This document shows, in pieces, positions 30,449 to 36,008 of a stretch of 36,008 bases of DNA. The first letter of the stretch is position 1, and each line of letters begins with the position of its first letter. The notes below the pieces were generated by a model, which worked only from the letters and a program-made list of their open reading frames with translations, did no database searches and was not told the DNA's origin. The translations under genes and the position numbers were made by a program. This DNA comes from a virus, in IMG/VR virus record IMGVR_UViG_3300024518_003797, positions 1-36,008 of that record. The stretch is one strand, 5' to 3'.

Positions 30449-30654
30449 ACACAAACGAACTAGCACAACTTATTTGCAAAGCCGAAGGCAAAAGGAAACA
30501 GGTTAACATTGCTCAAGTCAAGGAGATTTTAGGGGTAATAAGCGAAATCTGCTATTTTAACCCTCTTGCGCTTGCTTTAATTATTAAAAATGGAGTGAGA
30601 AGGGCACCTAAAGTTAAGGAAAGAATGATGAGAGAATACAGGAAGAAAAAATAG
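30445..30654 (+). CDS. Small conserved-type phage protein (69 aa)
   Basis: A 69-residue basic helical protein. The E-G-K-R-K-Q-V-N-I-A-Q-V-K-E-I-L-G-V-I motif is shared, from memory, with a widespread small phage protein of unknown function. AAGGAG precedes the ATG. Confidence 0.68.
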   Translation: MNTNELAQLICKAEGKRKQVNIAQVKEILGVISEICYFNPLALALIIKNGVRRAPKVKERMMREYRKKK

Positions 30655-30662
30655 GGGAAAGT

Positions 30663-31166
30663 ATGAATAGAAGAACAAATAACTACGTTGAAATAGAATT
30701 CTATGCACTGGCTGGTCAAAACGAGACAGTCCTCTTGTCTGAACCTCAATACGATAAAAGGTATAATGATTACACAAAAGCTGTAATAGCGAAGCTGCCC
30801 CCTAAGGAATACGCCTTATTAAAAAACAAAATTAACCCAGAGTTAAAAAGACTTACGGAATTACTCGATATTCAGCAACGACTCCACCAAAAACTAACCG
30901 AAAAAGACAAAGAAATAGCCAGCCTAAGTGAGAACCTTGAGATTTGTAATAAAGAGGTGGTGAAAAAAGATGCGGTGATTGAGAAGTTGAGGGGTGGGTT
31001 GAGACATTACGCAGGAGAACCATTTGAAACTAATGATATATACATGGATATATTTGATTTGTTCGAGGTGGTAAATGGGGTAAATGGGAGTGTGGCATCT
31101 TTCGATAATGACAAGTTTGCAGCACTGGCAATTAAAGTACTAGCAGAAACAGAGGGGAAGGAATGA
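30663..31166 (+). CDS. Hypothetical coiled-coil protein (167 aa)
   Basis: A 167-residue protein. A beta-type start (Y-V-E-I-E-F-Y-A-L-A) leads to a long coiled coil at about 60-110 (L-D-I-Q-Q-R-L-H-Q-K-L-T-E-K-D-K-E-I-A-S) and a small C-terminal domain. AGGGGAAA precedes the ATG. No family recognised. Confidence 0.65.
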   Translation: MNRRTNNYVEIEFYALAGQNETVLLSEPQYDKRYNDYTKAVIAKLPPKEYALLKNKINPELKRLTELLDIQQRLHQKLTEKDKEIASLSENLEICNKEVVKKDAVIEKLRGGLRHYAGEPFETNDIYMDIFDLFEVVNGVNGSVASFDNDKFAALAIKVLAETEGKE

Positions 31167-31393
31167 ACGGAAACGAACTAAGAGACTTTGACACAAGCTA
31201 TGGAGCTACCCATAACAACGAATGCCCTAAATGCAAAACACCAACATGGATGTCTGAAAGAGTACACACAACGTATAGAGGTAAGAGATATTTTTCAGTC
31301 GAGCCAGAATCCAGGGCTGTTGGGGTAAATGATCTTAAAGGCAATGTTTGGTGCGTAGGCTGCTGGGAATTAAAGGAAAAACAAAATGACTAA
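31163..31393 (+). CDS. Zinc-ribbon-like protein (76 aa)
   Basis: A 76-residue protein with C-P-K-C (residues 21-24) and C-V-G-C (64-67), a four-cysteine zinc-ribbon layout like that of the protein at 26079-26312. It overlaps the preceding gene by four bases (ATGA). DNA, RNA or protein binding is possible. Confidence 0.68.
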   Translation: MNGNELRDFDTSYGATHNNECPKCKTPTWMSERVHTTYRGKRYFSVEPESRAVGVNDLKGNVWCVGCWELKEKQND

Positions 31394-31700
31394 ACAAATT
31401 TTTAAAGCAGGGGATATTGTAAAAATATGGGGCTTTGAATGTGTCCTCGAAGAAAACCCCCATTGCCCGCTTTATAAATTGCGAACCAAAATAGATGTTT
31501 ACGAAAGGACATTCACAGAAGAGGGCAAAATAGAGGTATGGCACAAAACTCCAGCGCTTGAACTCATCTCAAGACCAGAGGAGATTGAGGAGATAAAACT
31601 CACATGTTGGTTTAACCGCTCCAACGGTGACATAAAATTCACGGATTATAGTTGTACACTGGCCGGTAACTGGGAAAAAATAAAACCAATTTTCACATAA
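31386..31700 (+). CDS. Hypothetical protein (104 aa)
   Basis: A 104-residue beta-rich protein (G-D-I-V-K-I-W-G-F-E-C-V-L-E-E) with several Trp and Cys. No family recognised. It is the last gene of the rightward unit, before the terminator at 31756-31801. Positions 31701-31755 hold no gene. Confidence 0.65.
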   Translation: MTKQIFKAGDIVKIWGFECVLEENPHCPLYKLRTKIDVYERTFTEEGKIEVWHKTPALELISRPEEIEEIKLTCWFNRSNGDIKFTDYSCTLAGNWEKIKPIFT

Positions 31701-31755
31701 CCCCATGGCTTTCAATCCGCTTGTTATAAACGTATTGTGTGGCAAGTCATAGGCT

Positions 31756-31801
31756 CAGGGCCCAAATAACTAACTAACACACGAACTTGGGCCCTGTTTT
31801 T
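31756..31801 (+). terminator. Strong intrinsic terminator
   Basis: CAGGGCCCAA (31756-31765) and TTGGGCCCTG (31787-31796) form a perfect ten-pair stem with a 21-base loop, followed directly by five T. It closes the rightward unit starting at 29083. Confidence 0.92.
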
Positions 31802-31840
31802 ACCCTATTATTATTTCTAATGATCTTGAGTGATACCTAA

Positions 31841-32284
31841 TTAGCTCAGATTATGAACTTCTTCTAAGCTTATAAGTTCCAATGTGACAATTATTTGATA
31901 TTTATCATCTTTTGAAACTCTCTTTTTCACGAACAAATCCACAATGGCAGAATCGTCTGCCTTCTCGAAATTATCAAAAATAACGTCTTGAATACTCTTG
32001 GAATAGTTATCTACATCGTGCCGACGGCACTTTATGGCCTTATCTTTCCTCAAAATCTTAGAACTTGGCCAATGAAACTCGTAAGATGCTTTGATAGCGT
32101 GTTCTCTTGGCATAAAAGCGGCGTCAAATGCCCTTAATTCGTTGAAATGGACCAATAGCATCTTTTGTAGATCAGCGGTGTATTTGCGGTGTTTTGTGGC
32201 CTTTATGAGCCTCCCCTTGCTATATGCTAGGGCATTATTTCGATCAAGTGGTTCAATATCGTTAAAAACTAGATTCAGCTTCAT
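31841..32284 (-). CDS. rusA: RusA-family Holliday junction resolvase
   Basis: A 147-residue protein of the RusA type, which resolves four-way DNA junctions as a dimer. The key block is R-R-H-D-V-D-N-Y-S-K-S-I-Q-D-V-I (about 90-105) with the metal-binding Asp pair of D-x-D-N. It is followed by A-D-D-S-A-I-V-D-L and K-K-R-V-S-K. A strand ending I-I-V-T-L-E-L is last. It would process recombination or concatemer branches before packaging. It is the only leftward gene between the right rightward unit and the fibre gene. AAAGGAAT precedes its ATG; 47 bases separate it from the divergent fibre gene. Confidence 0.85.
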   Translation of the reverse strand: MKLNLVFNDIEPLDRNNALAYSKGRLIKATKHRKYTADLQKMLLVHFNELRAFDAAFMPREHAIKASYEFHWPSSKILRKDKAIKCRRHDVDNYSKSIQDVIFDNFEKADDSAIVDLFVKKRVSKDDKYQIIVTLELISLEEVHNLS

Positions 32285-32331
32285 AATTCCTTTAGAATAG
32301 CTTTATATGTCTTTAAAAAACAGGGGAATTT

Positions 32332-34149
32332 ATGACCTTTCAAACTACTTATAATTATAACGACGCTGCGGATTATACTTTTGACGCTGGTAAAGTGGAA
32401 ATTTCGAGCGGCAAGGCCCAACTAAAATTAACAGATGAAACTGGCAAAACTTTTACCGAAGATTTTGTTGATGATACGGGCTTCACTTATGACAACACAA
32501 AGGCAGAATTCGCCGCAGGAGTAGCTAGGCAGTTGGGTCAAAATCCCACCAATTCAATACTAGGGGCAGAATTTGGGGCTTCCCTTGATGCTTCATGGTC
32601 AACTTTTGGCGCTAACACCCATACAACGGTCGGGGCACCTGTTTTAACTGCTAACAAATTAGGTTGTCCAGCCGGCAATAACGCGATTTATTACGAACAT
32701 GCAGCAATTGGAAACATAGGTGAGCTTGGAGCAATGAAATTCAAGTTTACCCCTGGTTATACTGGTTCACCACCAGCCAATACAGGATTATCATCACTTT
32801 ACCCCGCCGCTGGACTCGCAAGCGTGATAAATTTATTTCACGGGTCTACTGGTGCTGTAAGGCTAACAACTTATAACTCCGCTGGAGGAGTAATTTTCAC
32901 AGCTTCAAACTTTGCTGTGTGGGCGCCTACCGCTGGAGTAGAATATACAATAGAACTCTTATGGGATTACGCTACTTATGGGCTTAGGCTTTATATTGAT
33001 GGTGTTAAGCTTGGTGGAGATTTGGCAGTTGGTGGGGCCACAAGAGGAACTTCCGCCACAAGGCAATACCTTGGAGCAAACCCAACATATACCAGGGCCG
33101 ATGGTGATTTTGACGATATTCTTTTACTAACAGACGATACACAGGACGAAACCTATTTAGTTCCAGCTAATTTATACGTTGAAAGCAATGTATCCTTACC
33201 GGCTTTTGTTTACGGTGGCCTTGGGAATATTCAAGCTTTCACAAATTTAGCAAGCACGGAAGTTGGAACGGTTCAATATATAATTGACAATAAGTATTGG
33301 AGTGGCGCCGCCTGGGTAGCATCTGACGGAAGTTTTGCCCAATCAAATCCAATTGCAACAATAAATACAAATATTGGTTCTTTGAACCCTTCTGATTCAC
33401 CTGTTGTGGAAGCTGTTTTTACGACTAGCGGAACACTTTCAAGCGTTGACGACTTAATTTTGACCTATACAGGACAATACTACGCAACGGATTCAACAAT
33501 TGATCCAACTATAAAAGTACAAACAAACGGGCTTAATTCCATTTCCAGCACCACCACGGAACCCGCAGGCTCAGAAATAAAATATGTAGTTTACTTTGGC
33601 TCAAGCCCTTTTTACTGGAATGGTGCCGCGTGGGTAGCTTCTGACATATCCGCGGCCCAGGCCAATACGTTAGTGGAAGTCAACACAAATGCTTCTTCGT
33701 TGGATTTAAGCGCCGGCGGCATAATGTCAATTCTTGTGGTTTTTGACACAGATGGTATTACACAGCCTTCAATTGATGAATTAAGCCTAGATTATGACTT
33801 TTCAATATCGGCGCCTAACAGCATAGCGGAAACCGTTGTCTATGTTCATTTCCATGATATATCACAAGGCGATTTTACAAATATGACAGACTCAAAGCTC
33901 CAAATTTCTAACAAAGATGCCTTTTACCATTCAGGAAAATTATTTCCCCCAACTATACAAACTGCAAGTTTTGACGCTAATGGAAGGGCGGAAATTGGAG
34001 TCGTAGAAACTGCTTCGATAAGCGAGAAAATGAGCTATAAAATTGTGTACAAAGAAAATGATCAAATTAGAGAGGTTTCTTTTGTGGACATTGAAGTCCC
34101 AAATACTGGGAGTGCTGACTTAACTTCCTTTGCGGCTATCAACAATTAA
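32332..34149 (+). CDS. Large fibre or adhesin with lectin-like domain
   Basis: A 605-residue beta-rich protein with no signal peptide. Residues about 75-285 read like a concanavalin A/LamG-type lectin domain, with strands ending G-L-R-L-Y-I-D-G-V-K-L-G-G-D-L, a hallmark of such folds, and D-G-D-F-D-D-I-L-L. Two repeats follow: Y-W-S-G-A-A-W-V-A-S-D near 327 and Y-W-N-G-A-A-W-V-A-S-D near 427, each with an L-T-Y or L-D-Y strand at its end. The C-terminal 100 residues form another beta domain. It is probably a receptor-binding fibre. It has its own transcription, away from the other virion genes. CAGGGGAA precedes the ATG. Confidence 0.78.
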   Translation: MTFQTTYNYNDAADYTFDAGKVEISSGKAQLKLTDETGKTFTEDFVDDTGFTYDNTKAEFAAGVARQLGQNPTNSILGAEFGASLDASWSTFGANTHTTVGAPVLTANKLGCPAGNNAIYYEHAAIGNIGELGAMKFKFTPGYTGSPPANTGLSSLYPAAGLASVINLFHGSTGAVRLTTYNSAGGVIFTASNFAVWAPTAGVEYTIELLWDYATYGLRLYIDGVKLGGDLAVGGATRGTSATRQYLGANPTYTRADGDFDDILLLTDDTQDETYLVPANLYVESNVSLPAFVYGGLGNIQAFTNLASTEVGTVQYIIDNKYWSGAAWVASDGSFAQSNPIATINTNIGSLNPSDSPVVEAVFTTSGTLSSVDDLILTYTGQYYATDSTIDPTIKVQTNGLNSISSTTTEPAGSEIKYVVYFGSSPFYWNGAAWVASDISAAQANTLVEVNTNASSLDLSAGGIMSILVVFDTDGITQPSIDELSLDYDFSISAPNSIAETVVYVHFHDISQGDFTNMTDSKLQISNKDAFYHSGKLFPPTIQTASFDANGRAEIGVVETASISEKMSYKIVYKENDQIREVSFVDIEVPNTGSADLTSFAAINN

Positions 34150-34230
34150 CATACAGCCTAACATCATCAAATAGGCCCAAACAACGACAAGAGAAAGAAC
34201 TACGTCAGGATTTTCATAAATCGCTGTCAT
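34120..34230 (-). CDS. Small membrane protein (36 aa)
   Basis: A 36-residue frame with one hydrophobic helix (V-V-L-S-L-V-V-V-W-A-Y-L-M-M-L-G-C). It overlaps the upstream gene by 17 bases and the end of the convergent fibre gene by 30 bases. It would be the last gene of the leftward unit. Modest support. Confidence 0.45.
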   Translation of the reverse strand: MTAIYENPDVVLSLVVVWAYLMMLGCMLIVDSRKGS

Positions 34231-34390
34231 AATTGTATTCTCTATAGTAATCCACTTCATAAATTTCTATCCCGTAAGGCACATCGTATTCATAAACAAC
34301 AATACAATAGTTTTCATAACATTCTACAGTTTCATTCTCGAAATCTTCCAGAAACACCAAAAGAGCGAAAATAGATAAAATCCACTTCAT
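34214..34390 (-). CDS. Small secreted or membrane-anchored acidic protein (58 aa)
   Basis: A 58-residue frame with an N-terminal hydrophobic segment (M-K-W-I-L-S-I-F-A-L-L-V-F-L), like an uncleaved signal anchor. A very acidic, Tyr-rich stretch follows (E-N-E-T-V-E-C-Y-E-N-Y; V-D-Y-Y-R-E-Y-N-Y-D-S-D). No ribosome binding site is strong. The composition is unusual but coherent; function unknown. Confidence 0.55.
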   Translation of the reverse strand: MKWILSIFALLVFLEDFENETVECYENYCIVVYEYDVPYGIEIYEVDYYREYNYDSDL

Positions 34391-34397
34391 TCATATA

Positions 34398-34529
34398 TTA
34401 TACACCATCTCCATATTCGAGATCGATAAGAAGCTCGGCGTAGTGAATAACCTTTTTTAAGTCTTCTTTGCCATTTTTGCTTTTATATCTACATGCGTAT
34501 TTTACAATATTACCTTGACAGAAATTCAA
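34398..34529 (-). CDS. DUF3310-like protein, short form (43 aa)
   Basis: Reads L-N-F-C-Q-G-N-I-V-K-Y-A-C-R-Y, then K-N-G-K-E-D-L-K-K-V-I-H-Y, matching the conserved C-terminal motif of the phage DUF3310 family (function unknown). The start assumed is TTG at 34529, overlapping the upstream stop by four bases (TTGA), which would give only the C-terminal half. In the same frame the upstream sequence continues Q-T-I-E-F-T-H-K-N-N back to a TAA, without ATG or GTG. The gene is either shortened or uses a rare start. Confidence 0.6.
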   Translation of the reverse strand: MNFCQGNIVKYACRYKSKNGKEDLKKVIHYAELLIDLEYGDGV

Positions 34530-35020
34530 GTTGTTTTTATGTGTAAATTCGATAGTTTGTCTAAAACCTTAGAAAGAAGGCATAATTCTGCAGTTGTTAG
34601 TGATTCGTAAAAATGAAAAAATTTTCCACTTTCGCTGTTAATACCCAATAAAACAAAACCTGTCCACCCTAGTTTTTTCTTCACTAAATCCCTAATTATT
34701 TGGCTTTCATCTTTTACTTCTTTTTTTTCTGTTTCTTCTGTTTCTTCTTTTTTTTCTACCCCTTCCACGTTTGTACTCAACTTGTCGTAAGCTAAAAGCA
34801 TCCACCCTTGATATGCAAAGCCGGACTCTTTATCCAAATAATACAAATCTTGTCTGAAAGATGTTTCGTCTACGGGAATGTCTGCAAGCCATTTTCTCAT
34901 TTTCCTCGTCAGAATACCCTTAAACTCAGAATGTGTTATATCCCCAGTTTCTTCCGATAAAACAACTTTCTTCCCATACTCTTTTTCCATTTCTTTAAAT
35001 GGCTTAATTGTAAATAACAT
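34526..35020 (-). CDS. Hypothetical protein (164 aa)
   Basis: A 164-residue acidic protein with a Glu/Lys low-complexity linker near residues 85-105 (K-K-E-E-T-E-E-T-E-K-K-E). A folded C-terminal half has L-G-W-T-G-F-V-L-L-G-I-N. No family recognised. The ATG at 35020 has GGAG six bases upstream; an earlier in-frame start at 35050 lies in the hairpin leader. It follows the nested hairpin at 35041-35090. Confidence 0.65.
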   Translation of the reverse strand: MLFTIKPFKEMEKEYGKKVVLSEETGDITHSEFKGILTRKMRKWLADIPVDETSFRQDLYYLDKESGFAYQGWMLLAYDKLSTNVEGVEKKEETEETEKKEVKDESQIIRDLVKKKLGWTGFVLLGINSESGKFFHFYESLTTAELCLLSKVLDKLSNLHIKTT

Positions 35021-35040
35021 TTTTTTCTCCAAAACCGAAT

Positions 35041-35090
35041 ACCCACCCAACTAAATCGCGATAGTAGTTGGTTAATTAAATCAGGTGGGT
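35041..35090 (-). other. Nested hairpin in the leader between two genes
   Basis: ACCCACC (35041-35047) pairs with GGTGGGT (35084-35090), and CAACTA (35048-35053) pairs with TAGTTG (35065-35070). On the minus-strand mRNA this makes a 13-pair stem interrupted by one bulge, lying 21 bases before the ATG at 35020. No U-tract follows, so it is more likely a translation or stability element than a terminator. Confidence 0.5.
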
Positions 35091-35098
35091 GCCGAAAA

Positions 35099-35482
35099 TT
35101 ATTCTTTGTCTTTAAGGCCGTCTATTAAGGCCTCTCTTATTTTTCTGGAAGGGCCACAGCTAATAAACTTTTGGGCGGAGTGGATAGAACCAAATTTTGC
35201 CTGATATCTTTCACACAAAATCACTAACGCCACATAGTCCGAGTCGTTCATATGCAGCCCAGACAAGTCTGTTACTTCCTGCGGTTTCTTTTTTCCATCT
35301 TCTTTATAAGAAAAAAATCTATTCACTAAAAGTCTTGATATATAGAAAATACTCCCAGTAGTGGATAAATAAATAATTATCTTAAATATCGCAATCCCAC
35401 CGAGTATATAAAGAGCAGTATCGGGAGTTTTACCAACGACATCCGCCAAAACCTGCAACAATTCTTTTAATTCCAAAGCCAT
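35099..35482 (-). CDS. Membrane protein of unknown function (127 aa)
   Basis: A 127-residue protein with one or two membrane helices (A-L-Y-I-L-G-G-I-A-I-F-K-I-I-I-Y-L; S-I-F-Y-I-S-R-L-L-V) in the first half and a soluble C-terminal domain (Y-V-A-L-V-I-L-C-E-R-Y-Q-A-K-F). The topology suggests an inner-membrane anchor with a cytoplasmic domain. AGGAGAC precedes the ATG. No family recognised. Confidence 0.7.
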   Translation of the reverse strand: MALELKELLQVLADVVGKTPDTALYILGGIAIFKIIIYLSTTGSIFYISRLLVNRFFSYKEDGKKKPQEVTDLSGLHMNDSDYVALVILCERYQAKFGSIHSAQKFISCGPSRKIREALIDGLKDKE

Positions 35483-35490
35483 CTTGTCTC

Positions 35491-35775
35491 CTATAAATAG
35501 TCCCTTCTACATTTACAAATAAAACTAGGACTATAACCATACTTCCTGGCCGCCTCTGTGCAGGCCATTCCTTCCGACTTAATGGCAAGAATTTCTCTGC
35601 CTTTATCGCTTAAATTCCGCGCCCTTCTAGTGCTGTTAATCCTATTGGCCATACCGATTTCTTTTGCAATTAAATGGACATATTGCCTGGTTACGCCAAA
35701 TCTATCTGCTATTTCTTGGTATGTTAAAGCTTTTTTTCTTTTTAAAAGTTTTTTAATTTCTTGTTTTAAAGTCAT
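35491..35775 (-). CDS. Double helix-turn-helix DNA-binding protein; frame open into the hexamer array
   Basis: A 94-residue basic protein with two helix-turn-helix motifs: L-T-Y-Q-E-I-A-D-R-F-G-V-T-R-Q-Y-V at about 17-33, and A-C-T-E-A-A-R-K-Y-G-Y-S-P-S-F-I at 71-86. It should bind DNA, possibly as a transcription regulator of the phage. GAGGGG lies six bases before the ATG at 35775, so it can start there. The same frame, however, stays open upstream through H-E-G-K-K and the whole Gly-Gln/Gly-His array (35776 to about 35990), and the array-start ATG at 148 would join this frame if the ends are linked. The gene may therefore be the C-terminal domain of a longer repeat protein. Confidence 0.8.
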   Translation of the reverse strand: MTLKQEIKKLLKRKKALTYQEIADRFGVTRQYVHLIAKEIGMANRINSTRRARNLSDKGREILAIKSEGMACTEAARKYGYSPSFICKCRRDYL

Positions 35776-35786
35776 CTTTTTCCCCT

Positions 35787-36008
35787 CATGACCCTGACCC
35801 TGACCATGACCTTGACCCTGACCATGACCCTGACCATGACCCTGACCTTGACCTTGACCCTGACCCTGACCATGACCTTGACCATGACCCTGACCTTGAC
35901 CTTGACCCTGACCCTGACCATGACCTTGACCATGACCCTGACCTTGACCTTGACCCTGACCTTGACCTTGACCCTGACCATCACCTACCCCCTAACCCTC
36001 ACCCTAAC
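35787..36008. repeat. Right-end hexamer tandem array (C-N-TGAC) with degenerate terminus
   Basis: Thirty-seven hexamers. Units 1-32 (35787-35978) are CCTGAC, CATGAC or CTTGAC without exception. Units 13-20 (35859-35906) and 21-28 (35907-35954) are identical 48-bp blocks with second bases C-C-A-T-A-C-T-T, the same block as at 28-75 of the left array. The last five units (35979-36008) are CATCAC, CTACCC, CCTAAC, CCTCAC and CCTAAC, drifting towards a CCCTAA-type repeat. The array ends next to the ribosome binding site of the helix-turn-helix gene. Confidence 0.97.

Noticed and set aside
35772-35984. Minus-strand frame of Val-Arg/Val-Met/Val-Lys repeats overlapping the HTH start by ATGA
   Set aside because: In this frame the variable base is the second codon position, so every change alters the residue. 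The start is inside the array without a ribosome binding site. The four-base overlap with the HTH gene keeps it as a minor alternative for translational coupling.
35979-36008. True telomere or linear chromosome end
   Set aside because: The two end arrays are direct repeats on the same strand, not inverted as on linear chromosomes, and only the last few units look like CCCTAA. A broken circle or assembly artefact is simpler.
1-36008. CRISPR array, integrase, transposase, repressor-integrase lysogeny module, defence or anti-defence cassette
   Set aside because: None of these could be recognised. The only short repeats are the terminal hexamers, which have no spacers, and no recombinase motifs were seen on either strand.

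Overview
This window looks like a nearly complete genome of a small, tailed, podovirus-like phage of a Gram-negative bacterium. It is moderately AT-rich and very tightly packed, with most genes overlapping by 1-20 nt. The capsid and packaging set is complete: small and large terminase, portal, scaffold, major capsid protein, decoration-like protein, head-tail adaptor, a large beta-rich tail protein and three internal-virion-type proteins. I see no tape measure, tail sheath, DNA polymerase, primase, helicase, integrase or lysogeny module. The Gram-negative host is inferred from Sec-type signal peptides, a lipoprotein-like and spanin-like lysis set, and E. coli-type DnaA boxes and sigma70-type promoters. 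I cannot name the host.

Layout. (1) 1-2305, leftward: small unknown proteins, an HNH nuclease and an HExxH metalloprotein. (2) 2306-2866: a control region with two perfect DnaA boxes, a structured segment ending in T8, and a rightward sigma70 promoter. (3) 2867-4503, rightward: a RecT-like annealing protein and three small genes, followed by a possible broken reading frame and a weak terminator. (4) 4947-5369, rightward: an M15 peptidase, the likely endolysin. (5) 29005 down to 5355, leftward: one long late unit running small terminase, accessory genes with an embedded tRNA-Tyr, large terminase, portal, scaffold, capsid, tail, internal proteins, fibre-type proteins, lysis genes. Hairpin terminators lie just before the large terminase gene and just after the capsid gene. 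(6) 29006-29145: a divergent promoter pair around a palindrome. (7) 29146-31700, rightward: small early-type genes, several with zinc-binding cysteines, closed by a strong terminator. (8) RusA-type resolvase (leftward) and a large lectin-like fibre (rightward) at 31841-34149. (9) 35775 down to 34120, leftward: a double helix-turn-helix protein and small genes.

The most unusual feature is at the two ends. Both carry the same C-N-TGAC hexamer array (N = C, A or T), on the same strand, with the same 8-unit (48-bp) higher-order pattern. The simplest reading is that the molecule is circular or terminally redundant and the contig was cut inside this array. The leftward genes at 2305-173 and 35775-34120 then form one continuous transcription unit through the array. 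Read on the minus strand, the array has a start codon with a good ribosome binding site at 148 and encodes Gly-Gln/Gly-His dipeptides. Almost all of its internal variation falls on third codon positions, and the same frame runs into the helix-turn-helix gene at 35775. The array may therefore be the coding sequence of a repetitive (Gly-Gln/His)n-HTH protein. The last 30 bases at the right end degenerate towards CCCTAA and carry two stop codons in that frame, so this needs confirmation across the junction.
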